Origin: Flavobacterium fluviatile
GTDB taxonomy: Bacteria > Bacteroidota > Bacteroidia > Flavobacteriales > Flavobacteriaceae
NCBI RefSeq assembly: GCF_010645065.1
Contig: NZ_JAADZW010000004.1
Span: 1 to 64,000, forward strand
Reading direction: 5' to 3'
Length of the DNA stretch: 64,000 nt
In this document: piece by piece, positions 41,744 through 51,158 of the stretch
How the letters are laid out: the number at the start of each line of letters is the position of its first letter
How positions within the stretch are numbered: position 1 is the stretch's first letter
The notes under the pieces: generated by a model
Database searches by the model: none
What the model saw: only the letters and a program-made list of their open reading frames with translations
Told to the model about the DNA's origin: nothing
Made by a program: the position numbers and the translations under genes

Positions 41744-43291
41744 TTATTTTCCTTCTAAAACAACAACTGAGAAAGGAGGAATTGTGATTTCTAATTTTCC
41801 TTTTTTGTTTTCGAAACCTTTAAAAGCTGTTGGTACAATTTTATTAGGTGTATCGAATGAATTGTAATCCTGTAATTTTGCTGATGTAATTATGGTTCCT
41901 GTGAAGTTTTTAACTCCCAGATCTTTTACATCAATCTCTATTTTGTTTTTATTTTTTGCATCGACGTTCACTAAAGAAATATGAATTGCTCCTTTTTTAT
42001 CTTTTGAAGCAGAAGCTGATACTGCAGGAAGTGTTTCTCCATTTACTTTGTACAACGGCGACTGAAAACTTATTGGTAGTAATTTTGCATCCTGATGAAC
42101 AGCATATAATTTCATTACATGGTATGTTGGCGTAGTAATCATTTTGGCTTTATCTGTAAGGATAACAGCCTGTAAAACGTTCACACATTGTGCTAAATTT
42201 GCCATACGAACCCTGTCAGCGTGATTGTTGAAAATATTAAGGGTTGATCCGGCTAAAACGGCATCTCTCATAGTATTCTGCTGGTATAAAAATCCCGGAT
42301 TTGTTCCCTTCTCCACTTCGTACCAGCCACCCCATTCGTCAACCAGCATGGCTACTTTTTTCTCAGGATCATATTTATCCATTATAGCACCGTGTTTGGT
42401 AACCAATTCTTCCATTTTTAGGGCAGATTGCATGGTTTTGAAATATTGCTCTTCGGTAAAATCAACTCCGTCTCCTTTTTTATTCCAGTTGATTACAGCG
42501 TAATGATGAACCCCAATACCCCCTAACATATTAAGTGGAATGTTTTTCATTAAAACTTCTGTCCAGTTATAATCTCCGCTATTAGATCCTGATGCAATAC
42601 GCGTGATTCCGCCAGTATTTTCCCAATCCGACATGAACGTGGCAAACTTGCGGTATTCTCCGGCATAATATTCTGCCGTCATATTACCTCCGCAGCCCCA
42701 GGCTTCATTACCAATTCCCCAGAATTTAACTTTCCATGGTTCTTTACGACCGTTTTTTACACGCAAATCACTCATCGGACTTTTACCAGAAAAGTTCGTG
42801 TACTGAACCCAGTCAGCTAATTCCTGAACGGTTCCGCTTCCTACATTTCCTGATAAATAAGGTTCTGTTTCAAGAAGTTCACACATATTCAAAAAGTCAT
42901 GCGTTCCAAAACTGTTATCTTCAGTTACGCCGCCCCACCATTTATTTACGATAGTTGGTCTTTCTTCTTTTGGTCCAATTCCGTCTTTCCAGTGATACGT
43001 ATCTGCAAAGCATCCTCCAGGCCATCTTAGGTTTGGAATTTTTAAATCTTTCAAAGCCGCAATAATATCATTTCTAACGCCTTTAGTATTTGGTATTTTT
43101 GAAGTGTCACCCACAAAAAAACCTCCATATATACAGCGTCCTAAATGCTCTGCGAAATGACCGTAGATATTTTTGTTGATGACTGGAGCTTTGTCATCAT
43201 TTTTTAATGTGACAACTGTAGTTTCTTTTTGAGCGAAAGTAATTTGATTACAGAATGTAAAAACAAATAGAATTAAAAACGTCTTTTTCAT
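41744..43291 (-). CDS. abfA: GH51 α-L-arabinofuranosidase
   Basis: A 515-residue enzyme with a signal peptide (FLILFVFTFCNQITFAQ). The acid/base Glu196 is in GIGNEAWGCGG, and the nucleophile Glu319 is in VDEWGGW. These, with the C-terminal β-sandwich that starts NKIEIDVKDL, match clan GH-A family 51. It releases terminal L-arabinofuranose from arabino-oligosaccharides, here probably in the periplasm. It is between the endo-arabinanase lipoprotein genes in the leftward PUL. Confidence 0.93.
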   Translation of the reverse strand: MKKTFLILFVFTFCNQITFAQKETTVVTLKNDDKAPVINKNIYGHFAEHLGRCIYGGFFVGDTSKIPNTKGVRNDIIAALKDLKIPNLRWPGGCFADTYHWKDGIGPKEERPTIVNKWWGGVTEDNSFGTHDFLNMCELLETEPYLSGNVGSGTVQELADWVQYTNFSGKSPMSDLRVKNGRKEPWKVKFWGIGNEAWGCGGNMTAEYYAGEYRKFATFMSDWENTGGITRIASGSNSGDYNWTEVLMKNIPLNMLGGIGVHHYAVINWNKKGDGVDFTEEQYFKTMQSALKMEELVTKHGAIMDKYDPEKKVAMLVDEWGGWYEVEKGTNPGFLYQQNTMRDAVLAGSTLNIFNNHADRVRMANLAQCVNVLQAVILTDKAKMITTPTYHVMKLYAVHQDAKLLPISFQSPLYKVNGETLPAVSASASKDKKGAIHISLVNVDAKNKNKIEIDVKDLGVKNFTGTIITSAKLQDYNSFDTPNKIVPTAFKGFENKKGKLEITIPPFSVVVLEGK

Positions 43292-43352
43292 AATATAGTT
43301 TATAGATAGTTATAAAGAGGAAAATTAATCAATTTTTCTCTTTATTAATTTT

Positions 43353-44354
43353 TTAATAAGAAAGCGTTGGCCAGCCTCCTGACCATGTAAAATAAACAAT
43401 TTCCATTTTCGGATTTCCATTGTCTGCTTTATTGTAATAATGAACAGCTCCTTTTTGTGTTCCTGTAATTCTGGATAGATGACCCGGTCCGATGTAATTT
43501 CCCTGAGAAGCTAAAACTGTAGTTCCGCCACCACTTTTTAACGATAACCCGTTTTTATCCGTAAAAGGCCCAAATGGACTTGTTGAACGTCCTACTACAA
43601 TATAATAAGTACTGTTTACACCGTTGCAGCACGTTCCGCGGTTTACAAACATATAGTAATAACTGCCTTCTTTGATTAAGCAAGGTGCTTCCCATGATGC
43701 GCCGTTTCCTCCGGCTACCACTGTCCTTGTTCCGGTTGGTTTTCCTGTGGAAGGATTAATCTGAACTACTCCAATTCCGGCATGCCAGGAACCATAAGCC
43801 ATGTAAACATTACTTCCATCGACTAAAATAGAAGCATCAATTGCATTTACATCTGAAGCTGAATTAGAAGAGACAACAACACCTCTGTCCGTCCATTTCG
43901 TTCCGGCACTTTGTGAAATTGAAGGAGCCGTAACTAATCCAATAGCCGATCTTGCAGAACCAAAAGTAGAACAGGAATAATACATATTCCATCTGTTATT
44001 GAACCACGCAACATCCGGAGCCCAAAATGTTTTGGTAAAACCCGGAACATAACTTGTTATCCAGCCCGGAGTTGATGTAAATACAGAAGTACCCCATGTC
44101 CAGTTGACTAAATCTCTGGAATATGTCATTGGAATATTATCACCGGTAGTAAAAACATAATAGTTAACACCGCTTTTTACAATTGTGCCCGGATCATGTG
44201 AAGGAACATTTCCGGCAACTGTTTTTGCGGTTAAATTTTTAATTTGAGAATCCTGAGTTACAGCATTTGTTTCTTCGCTTTGAGAAACAATATCTTCATT
44301 TTGACAACCTACTAATAATATTGCTAATAAAACCCAACCTGCAATTGCTTTCAT
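43353..44354 (-). CDS. GH43 endo-1,5-α-L-arabinanase, lipoprotein
   Basis: A 333-residue lipoprotein (AILLVGCQNED; Cys17). Catalytic residues are Asp54 (PSHDPGT), Asp173 (VNAIDASI) and Glu222 (SWEAPCL). The RGTCCNGVNSTYYIVVGRS loop is the arabinanase signature also seen in the 35,780 paralogue. The lipid anchor suggests surface or inner leaflet location, with backbone cleavage of arabinan. It directly follows susD in the operon, separated by 124 bases. Confidence 0.9.
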   Translation of the reverse strand: MKAIAGWVLLAILLVGCQNEDIVSQSEETNAVTQDSQIKNLTAKTVAGNVPSHDPGTIVKSGVNYYVFTTGDNIPMTYSRDLVNWTWGTSVFTSTPGWITSYVPGFTKTFWAPDVAWFNNRWNMYYSCSTFGSARSAIGLVTAPSISQSAGTKWTDRGVVVSSNSASDVNAIDASILVDGSNVYMAYGSWHAGIGVVQINPSTGKPTGTRTVVAGGNGASWEAPCLIKEGSYYYMFVNRGTCCNGVNSTYYIVVGRSTSPFGPFTDKNGLSLKSGGGTTVLASQGNYIGPGHLSRITGTQKGAVHYYNKADNGNPKMEIVYFTWSGGWPTLSY

Positions 44355-44478
44355 TGTATAATAATTTTGGTTATTGTAAAATTTTAACTTCTCTGGTATT
44401 CAATGTTTAAAACATAATATCACATAGCAGTTTAAAGCCGCCATATGATATTATGCAATCTAACTAATTCAATAAATA

Positions 44479-46062
44479 TTAATAACTGTCATTTTGTTGT
44501 ATTCCTCCCGGATTATTATCTTTTTCTAATTGAGGAATTGGGAAAAACTCTCTTCCTGGTACGTACGAATTAAACTCTACATCTCTTGACTTTAACCAGG
44601 CTAATTTAGCCTCATCCTGCAGCCATCCCCAACGGCGGATATCATCAAAACGGTGGCCTTCAAGAGCAAATTCTAAAAATCTTTCATGACCAATTTGTTC
44701 TCTCATTTGGGTTTGTGACATGTTTGGTTTTGTAGTTGCTAAATTTGGCAAATTCACCCTGTCTCTTACCATTTGAATATAAGTGTAAGCCCCCGGAGTA
44801 TCACCTGTTTCGTTTAAACATTCTGCATACATTAACAAAATATCAGCATAACGCATTAGACGCTCGTTAATTCCTGAACGCCAATCGTATTCATCAGCAA
44901 ATCCACCATCTGAATTTTGATATTTTGCACAAAATAAATCATTTAGATCACCTGCATTAGCTGCATATTTAGTTGCGAAATCTACCCCGTAAAGTTTCAT
45001 CCCTCCTGGTTTGTTGTAGAATATAGTAGCATCTAAACGTGGGTCATCACCGCCTGTTTTTGTTTTTTCATCATGAAATTCATTAAATAAAGCCCATGTT
45101 GGCTGTACGTCTGTCCATCCAAAAGCTCTTGGTGCATATGTGATAGCTCTTGCTGATGTTTTTCCCCAGTTTGAAGCTGGTATTCCACCCCAGCTATTTT
45201 CAACACCACCTGCTGCTCTGCTAAATTGGACTTCGAATAAAGATTCTGAATTGTTTTCATTGGAATCTGTAAAGTTATCCCGATAATTTGCCGTTAATGA
45301 ATAAACACCTAAATCGATTACTTGTTTAAAAGTTGTTCTTGCATTTGGAAAATCTTTAGTAAACAAATACGCTTTTCCTAAGTATCCTAGTGCAGCTCCT
45401 TTGGTTGCACGTCCTTTTATGGTATTTCCATTAGAATCCTTTGTGTCAATTCCATTTACTCCCTCGTACGTAACTGGCAGCAATTCTGCAGCGGCTTTGA
45501 AATCAGAGATTACCTGAGCCCATCCTTCTTCTTGTGTTTTTTGTGGATAGTAAACTGCCAGTTCAGTTGGTATTGGCACATTTTTAAACATGTTAACTGC
45601 ATGAAATAAATACAAGCCTCTTAAAAAATAAGCCTGACCAAGAACTCTGTTTTTTAAAGCAGCATCGGCGAAATCAATTTTTGGCACACCCGCTAAAACC
45701 TGATTTGCCCTATTTATACCCTGATAGTAAGTTTCAAATGCCCAGCCATAAATTTCAGCATTTGATACATTTGAGTTAAACCGGCCAACATTATACATCG
45801 CCGGCCAAGGGCTATTACTTCTTGAATCGTCGCTTTTTGTGTCTAATAATAAAGGAGTACTTCTCATGTAACTTCCATCATTTAATAAACTTGAATAGGC
45901 CGCATTAAGTCCTTCTACTGCATCTACATCTGTTGTCCAGAATTTATCAACAGAGTCATTATTTGGATCTAATTGTATAAGATCTTCATCATTGACACAG
46001 CTGGTGGTTATTAATGCAAGTGCTAAAAAACCCGCTGCATAATTAAATATATTGTATTTCAT
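44479..46062 (-). CDS. susD: SusD/RagB-family glycan-binding lipoprotein
   Basis: A 527-residue surface lipoprotein (ALALITTSCVNDEDL; Cys22) that binds oligosaccharides and lids the SusC transporter. TPR-like helices (RVLGQAYFLRGLYLFHAVNM) and the C-terminal WLKSRDVEFNSYVPGREFFPIPQLE end are typical. Together with the neighbouring SusC it forms the outer-membrane import pair of the locus. Arabinan-derived oligosaccharides are the inferred ligand. It starts 29 bases after the susC stop. Confidence 0.95.
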   Translation of the reverse strand: MKYNIFNYAAGFLALALITTSCVNDEDLIQLDPNNDSVDKFWTTDVDAVEGLNAAYSSLLNDGSYMRSTPLLLDTKSDDSRSNSPWPAMYNVGRFNSNVSNAEIYGWAFETYYQGINRANQVLAGVPKIDFADAALKNRVLGQAYFLRGLYLFHAVNMFKNVPIPTELAVYYPQKTQEEGWAQVISDFKAAAELLPVTYEGVNGIDTKDSNGNTIKGRATKGAALGYLGKAYLFTKDFPNARTTFKQVIDLGVYSLTANYRDNFTDSNENNSESLFEVQFSRAAGGVENSWGGIPASNWGKTSARAITYAPRAFGWTDVQPTWALFNEFHDEKTKTGGDDPRLDATIFYNKPGGMKLYGVDFATKYAANAGDLNDLFCAKYQNSDGGFADEYDWRSGINERLMRYADILLMYAECLNETGDTPGAYTYIQMVRDRVNLPNLATTKPNMSQTQMREQIGHERFLEFALEGHRFDDIRRWGWLQDEAKLAWLKSRDVEFNSYVPGREFFPIPQLEKDNNPGGIQQNDSY

Positions 46063-46091
46063 TTTGATTCGTTTTTAATTGGTTGACTAAT

Positions 46092-49000
46092 TTAAAATTT
46101 CACTTCAAACCCTAAAGAAATAGTTCTTGGATTTGGGAAAGAACCTGCATCATACCCTCTTGAAAGCAGTCCGTCATTACTATTGAAATCAGGGTCATAT
46201 CCTTTGTAATCTGTTATAGTGAAAAGATTTTGACCATTTATAAATACTTTAGCTTTTTCAATAAAAAAGTCAGCAGGCACTGGGATTGAGTATCCAATTT
46301 CCATAGTTTGTAATCTTACATAATCCCCATTTTGGATAAAACGATTAGATTCTCTTGCATTGGCATTTGGATCTCCAATGATTGGACGCGGAACATTCGT
46401 ATTAGTATTTGTTGGAGTCCAGTAATTAAGGGCATCTGTACTGTGGTTTACATATTGACCTATCATCAAGTCACGGTACATTGCATTGAAAACTTTATTA
46501 CCTCCTGAGCCTTGCCAAACCATTGTGAAATCAAAGTTTTTATATGAAGCTCCAAAATTTGCACCAAAAGTATATTTTGGAATTGCTGATCCCTGATAAA
46601 CTCTGTCCTGATCCGTAATTGCTCCGTCACCGTTAACATCCTTGAAACGTATATCTCCAACACCAGCATTAGTTTGTGTAGGCCCAGCTGCTAATTCTCC
46701 AGCATTTTGAAAAATTCCATCAGTTTGATATGCATAAATTTCACCTACAGATCTTCCTATTTCCGTTTTAGCAAAAGTTCCATATAATGGATTTCCTGAA
46801 ACTCCAATTTTTGTCACTTCATTATTTAAAGTTCCTACGTTTGCAGAAATATTGTACTTGAATTGATGCTTTGAATTGTTATAAGCAATAGTGAATTCTA
46901 AACCGCTGTTTTTCATAGAAGCAGCATTAGTCAAAACATCCGCTGGAAAAGAACCTGTAGAATAAGGTAATGGTACTCGAATCAGAAGATCATCAGATTT
47001 TTTATTAAAGTATTCTGCTGTAAACTGTAAATCATTGTTAAAGAAACCTAACTCAAGTGCAATATCACTGCTTATAGATGTCTCCCAACGTAAATTCGGA
47101 TCTAAGGAACTTACCACCGTTGTTCCGTTAGCTAACTCATTATTAAAATTATAACTGGCAAAACGATTTACCGTTGTAGCAAAAGAATAAGCAGGAATTG
47201 AATTATTTCCTAGAGTACCCCAGCTTCCTCTTAATTTGATATTACTTACCCATTGTGGCAAGTGAATGAATTTTTCATTGCTGATTTTCCAGGCTCCGGA
47301 GAAAGAGTAAGAATTAACTTTGTTATATTTCTGTCCAAAAAGTGATGATTTATCTTGTCTGAAATTTGCCTGAAATAAATAACGGTCATCAAATGAATAA
47401 TTTATTCTACTGATATAAGATATACCTGTAAGTGTATTTTTATATTCTCCAGCGCTAATATCATCAGCATAGTTTACCTGACTAATTTCTCCAGGAGTAT
47501 AACCTTTCCCTCTTGACCAATGATTGTAATAGTCTTTTGCTTCCTGAATCCATCCTGCCAAAACATCAAATTGATGCAAACCAAGCGTTTTCTTATAGGT
47601 CAAAATATTATTAAGGAAAGTATTTGTCTGATTAGCATTTGCTATATCTAAAGAAGCTTCGTCATTTGTAGTGATGTAATACCATCCTAAATCACTTGGC
47701 GGTATGAACAATCTGTTTTGAGTATCTGTTCTATCATAACTTGCGTCAAGTTTGTATTTTAATCCTTTAACGATTTCAAGTTGACCCCAAATATCCCCAA
47801 TAAAACGGTTTCTTCTGTCTCTATTTTGTAATAAGTTGTTGAAACCAATTACGTTTATAGAAATAGCTCTCTGTGTTGCATTGTCTGTTCCGCCATATCC
47901 TCCTAATCTGTTTTCATCATAAACAGGCATTGTCGGGATAGCTGTCAATAAACTGGAAATAGCTGATTCTCCAACATAACTGTTAAATTTTTCTTTACCA
48001 GACTGTGTATATGCTATTTTGGTACCATAACTGAATCTTCCTTTTTTTCCTGATAAATTCAGATTCATAGTATATCTTTCATAATCTTGCGGTGATTCAA
48101 CATAACTGTCATTTTTAAAATAATCTAAGTTCACATTATAGTTTAAACCTTCAGACCCTCCACTAAGTGTTAATGACTGATTTTGTACAATACCTGTGTC
48201 AAAAGCCTCATCTTGCCAATTTGTATTTACATTGTTAATATATTGAGGATTAGTTGGGTCATTTCCCGGAGCAATTGTTAATCCCGCATTTCTTTCAGCT
48301 TCGTTAGTTATAGTCTGATATCCAACTCTGTCTGTTACTGACCATTTTTTTGGTACAGTTTGGAATCCTGTTAGAGATCTAATCCCAACACTCATTTTTC
48401 CTTGTTTTCCTTTTTTTGTCGTAATAATTACTACTCCGTTAGCTCCGCGCACACCATAAATAGCTGCGGCAGCTCCATCTTTTAATACCTGCATTGATTC
48501 AATATCGCCCGGAGCAAAATCATAAGGATTTTCTACAATCATCCCGTCAATGATAAAAAGTGGGTTAGTATTTGCAAATGAAGTAATACCTCTAATTTTA
48601 ATATTTACAAAACCTCCCGGTTCACCTGATGATTGTACAGTTACACCAGCTATCTGCCCCTGAAGCATTTTTGCCGGATCATAAGTGACTATAGTTTTAG
48701 CTTCTTTCAGGCTTACTACTCCCACTGACCCTGATAGGTCTGCTTTCTTTTGTGTACCATATCCAATTACTACTACTTCATTCAGTTTATTGCTGTCTTC
48801 CCCTAAGGCTACATCTACTTTTGATTGATTTCCAACCGTCACTTGTTGGTTTTGATATCCTATAAATGAAAAAACTAATACATCGTTTGGTGATGCTTTA
48901 ATCGAATACTGTCCGTCAAATCCGGTTGTGGTTCCGGTTTTGGTTCCTTTTATCGTAACATTTACTCCCGGCAAAGGCAATTTGTCCTGTGTCGAAGTAA

Positions 49001-49133
49001 CAATTCCGCTAATCTCCTTGCCCTGAGCCGACATAAGATTAACAGAAAACACTAGCATAAATAATGCTATAAGCCATTCTTTTTTTGGTAACACGAAATT
49101 CCAATAAAGAAATAATTTTTGGTTTGTTATCAT
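46092..49133 (-). CDS. susC: SusC/RagA-family TonB-linked outer-membrane transporter
   Basis: A 1013-residue receptor. After a signal peptide (LIALFMLVFSVNLMSAQG) it has a carboxypeptidase-like domain (ISGIVTSTQDKLPLPGVNV), the SusC signature region (NKLNEVVVIGYGTQKKADLS), the plug (GVYGVRGANGVVIITTKKG) and a β-barrel that ends SLGFEVKF. It imports arabino-oligosaccharides with SusD, powered by TonB. It leads the leftward operon; three AraR-like sites and a -7-like box lie before it in the 550-base gap. No SusE/SusF homologue is seen. Confidence 0.95.
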   Translation of the reverse strand: MITNQKLFLYWNFVLPKKEWLIALFMLVFSVNLMSAQGKEISGIVTSTQDKLPLPGVNVTIKGTKTGTTTGFDGQYSIKASPNDVLVFSFIGYQNQQVTVGNQSKVDVALGEDSNKLNEVVVIGYGTQKKADLSGSVGVVSLKEAKTIVTYDPAKMLQGQIAGVTVQSSGEPGGFVNIKIRGITSFANTNPLFIIDGMIVENPYDFAPGDIESMQVLKDGAAAAIYGVRGANGVVIITTKKGKQGKMSVGIRSLTGFQTVPKKWSVTDRVGYQTITNEAERNAGLTIAPGNDPTNPQYINNVNTNWQDEAFDTGIVQNQSLTLSGGSEGLNYNVNLDYFKNDSYVESPQDYERYTMNLNLSGKKGRFSYGTKIAYTQSGKEKFNSYVGESAISSLLTAIPTMPVYDENRLGGYGGTDNATQRAISINVIGFNNLLQNRDRRNRFIGDIWGQLEIVKGLKYKLDASYDRTDTQNRLFIPPSDLGWYYITTNDEASLDIANANQTNTFLNNILTYKKTLGLHQFDVLAGWIQEAKDYYNHWSRGKGYTPGEISQVNYADDISAGEYKNTLTGISYISRINYSFDDRYLFQANFRQDKSSLFGQKYNKVNSYSFSGAWKISNEKFIHLPQWVSNIKLRGSWGTLGNNSIPAYSFATTVNRFASYNFNNELANGTTVVSSLDPNLRWETSISSDIALELGFFNNDLQFTAEYFNKKSDDLLIRVPLPYSTGSFPADVLTNAASMKNSGLEFTIAYNNSKHQFKYNISANVGTLNNEVTKIGVSGNPLYGTFAKTEIGRSVGEIYAYQTDGIFQNAGELAAGPTQTNAGVGDIRFKDVNGDGAITDQDRVYQGSAIPKYTFGANFGASYKNFDFTMVWQGSGGNKVFNAMYRDLMIGQYVNHSTDALNYWTPTNTNTNVPRPIIGDPNANARESNRFIQNGDYVRLQTMEIGYSIPVPADFFIEKAKVFINGQNLFTITDYKGYDPDFNSNDGLLSRGYDAGSFPNPRTISLGFEVKF

Positions 49134-49167
49134 ACTGGTTTTTTTAAGTTAGTTAGTATATTATTAT

Positions 49168-49195
49168 AAGTGTTAATTTTACATTTGTAAATATA
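49168..49195 (-). promoter_or_regulatory. susC promoter region with AraR-like site 1
   Basis: AAGTGT-N7-ACATTT lies at 49,168-49,186. Directly next to it (49,188-49,195) is TATATTTA on the minus strand, a near-match to the -7 box; a TTTG at 49,211-49,214 could be a -33 box at a 15-base spacer. In this layout the operator covers the likely transcription start, as expected for a repressor. Confidence 0.65.
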
Positions 49196-49266
49196 AATAA
49201 AAAAAAACTGCAAAAACAAATTAATAACATAAAAAAAGTGAATAAAAAAAATACATATCATAATTT

Positions 49267-49285
49267 AAGTGTTAAATCAACATTT
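49267..49285. promoter_or_regulatory. AraR-like site 2 before susC
   Basis: AAGTGT-N7-ACATTT, the exact half sites of site 1 with a different 7-base centre (TAAATCA). It is 99 bases further from susC. Confidence 0.6.
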
Positions 49286-49331
49286 AAAAAATTGACTTTT
49301 TGTCAAAAAAGAAGGGATTTAATGACTTTAT

Positions 49332-49350
49332 TTGTGTAAAAACTACACTT
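49332..49350. promoter_or_regulatory. AraR-like site 3 before susC
   Basis: TTGTGT-N7-ACACTT at the same 19-bp spacing; the inner GTGT/ACAC dyad is conserved. The 49,134-49,683 gap also has a 10-bp inverted repeat (49,501-49,510 with 49,545-49,554) ending in T6, and no genes. Confidence 0.5.
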
Positions 49351-49610
49351 TTTGTCAAAATGAAGCTTTTTAATCAAAAATTCAATTGTTAAAAAAAAGT
49401 TATTAATATTATATTTAATTGTAAATAAAGTAGGATGTTTGTGTTTTTGTACTAAAAAACGTAATTAAAAAAGTTAATTTTTACTTAAATACTATTTTGT
49501 AAGGAATAAAAAAGTGCTTTTAGTATAAAAACATATGATCTTACTTTATTCCTTTTTTAATGAGAATAAAAAATATAGAAATCTGAAAAAATTTTTCTAA
49601 TTAACTTAGC

Positions 49611-49629
49611 AAGTGTAAAATCAACATTA
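49611..49629. promoter_or_regulatory. AraR-like site before araR
   Basis: AAGTGT-N7-ACATTA, one base off the shared consensus. It is 55 bases before the regulator's start codon and about 30 bases above a TATATTTA -7-like box (49,659-49,666), so autoregulation is plausible. Confidence 0.6.
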
Positions 49630-49683
49630 ATAAATTATGAAACCTATCAGGAAGTTTATATATTTACCAATAAAATATAAAAT

Positions 49684-50373
49684 ATGCTAAACAGTTATAG
49701 CTCTGCGGATAAGGTATTATTGGCAGTAGATTGTATCATTTTTGGATTTGACCATCAGGGACTAAAAATACTTTTAATCAAAAGGGACTTTGAACCTGAG
49801 AGAGGCAAGTGGTCATTGATTGGTGGCTTTTTAAAACGTGATGAAATATTAGACGATGCTGCTATTCGTATTCTGAGCACCTACACCGGGTTACACGACA
49901 TCTATATGGAACAGCTGCATGCTTACAGTGAAATAGACCGTGACCCCGTTGACAGAACTATTTCTGTATCCTATTATGCGCTGATTAACATTGAAAACCA
50001 TAATGAAGAACTGATTAAAAACTATCATGCAGAATGGTTTAGTATAGCAGATGCACCAAATCTTATTTTTGACCACAACGAAATGGTTCAGCATGCTATC
50101 AGAAGATTGCGTTACAGAACTTCGATAAAACCAATTGGATTTGAATTACTTCCTGAAAAATTCACCATGCGTCAGTTATTAGAATTATATGAAGCGATTT
50201 TAAGTAAGGAGCTGGACAAACGTAACTTTATCAGTAAAATAAATTCTTTGGAAATTTTAAACAAACTGGATGAAAAAGATATGCAGTCTTCCAGAAAAGG
50301 ATCCTACTTATATACGTTCAACAAAGAAAAATATGAAGAAAAATTACTTAACGATTTTGTACTGAATTTATAG
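49684..50373 (+). CDS. araR: Nudix-fold transcriptional regulator, AraR-type (NrtR family)
   Basis: A 229-residue DNA-binding regulator. The N-terminal ~140 residues form a Nudix domain (VLLAVDCIIFGFDHQGLKIL; SLIGGFLKRDEILDDAAIRI) whose Nudix box lacks the catalytic REUXEE glutamates, so it is a sensor, not a hydrolase. The C-terminal part (FTMRQLLELYEAILSKELDK, then RNFISKINSLEILNKL) is the winged helix of NrtR-type regulators. In Bacteroides this family includes the arabinose regulator AraR. Position between susC and the transaldolase/transketolase genes, and seven repeated 19-mers, support this role here. The effector (L-arabinose or intermediate) is inferred. Confidence 0.88.
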   Translation: MLNSYSSADKVLLAVDCIIFGFDHQGLKILLIKRDFEPERGKWSLIGGFLKRDEILDDAAIRILSTYTGLHDIYMEQLHAYSEIDRDPVDRTISVSYYALINIENHNEELIKNYHAEWFSIADAPNLIFDHNEMVQHAIRRLRYRTSIKPIGFELLPEKFTMRQLLELYEAILSKELDKRNFISKINSLEILNKLDEKDMQSSRKGSYLYTFNKEKYEEKLLNDFVLNL

Positions 50374-50398
50374 AAAAACAAGAGATTAAATAAAAAAG

Positions 50399-50431
50399 AA
50401 AACCCTGAAAGCCACAAATTTTCAGGGTTTT
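50399..50431. terminator. Bidirectional terminator between araR and the transaldolase gene
   Basis: A 12-bp inverted repeat (AAAACCCTGAAA at 50,399-50,410; TTTCAGGGTTTT at 50,420-50,431) with a 9-base loop. It serves the convergent araR and transaldolase/transketolase units. Confidence 0.85.
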
Positions 50432-50479
50432 GCATTAAATAAAACTACTATTAAAAAACTAAACTAATTCTCTTTATTT

Positions 50480-51136
50480 TTAGCTATTGCCTTTTTGATA
50501 ATCTGCCAAAAACGTAGCTAAGCCAATATCTGTCAATGGGTGTTTCAACAATCCTTCGATTGCGCTCAACGGACCTGTAATCACATCTGACCCAATTTTT
50601 GCACAGTTGATAATGTGCATTACATTTCGAACAGAAGCTGCCAATATCTGGGTTTCAAAACCGAAATTATCATAAATCAGTCTGATTTCTTCAATCAGAT
50701 TCATACCGTCTGTTGAAACATCATCCAGTCTTCCGATGAACGGAGAAACATAAGTCGCCCCGGCCTTAGCTGCCAGTAATGCCTGCCCTGATGAAAACAC
50801 CAAAGTACAATTGGTTCTGATTCCTTTATTCGAAAAATATTTAATGGCTTTAACTCCGTCTTTTATCATTGGAATTTTCACCACAATTTGCGGATGAAGG
50901 GCTGCCAGCTTTTCTCCCTCGGCAATCATGCCTTCAAAATCTGTTGAAATTACTTCGGCACTTACATCGCCGTCAACCAGTTCGCAGATTTTTATATAAT
51001 GGTCAAGAATATTCTGTGCTCCGGTGATTCCTTCTTTCGCCATCAATGACGGATTCGTAGTAACACCATCCAAAACCCCCAAATCATTGGCTTCTTTAAT
51101 ATCTTTTAAGTTGGCTGTATCGATAAAAAATTTCAT
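50480..51136 (-). CDS. fsa: Transaldolase/fructose-6-phosphate aldolase family
   Basis: A 218-residue short transaldolase. [20 protein letters not shown] and [15 protein letters not shown] open it, the Schiff-base Lys is in [11 protein letters not shown], and [13 protein letters not shown] is conserved. The FSA-like length distinguishes it from the longer TalB. It joins the transketolase gene 22 bases upstream (minus strand), so the two are co-transcribed and turn xylulose 5-phosphate into glycolytic intermediates. Whether it acts as transaldolase or aldolase cannot be told by eye. Confidence 0.93.
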   Translation of the reverse strand: MKFFIDTANLKDIKEANDLGVLDGVTTNPSLMAKEGITGAQNILDHYIKICELVDGDVSAEVISTDFEGMIAEGEKLAALHPQIVVKIPMIKDGVKAIKYFSNKGIRTNCTLVFSSGQALLAAKAGATYVSPFIGRLDDVSTDGMNLIEEIRLIYDNFGFETQILAASVRNVMHIINCAKIGSDVITGPLSAIEGLLKHPLTDIGLATFLADYQKGNS

Positions 51137-51158
51137 GTCTTCTTTTTATTTTAATGAA

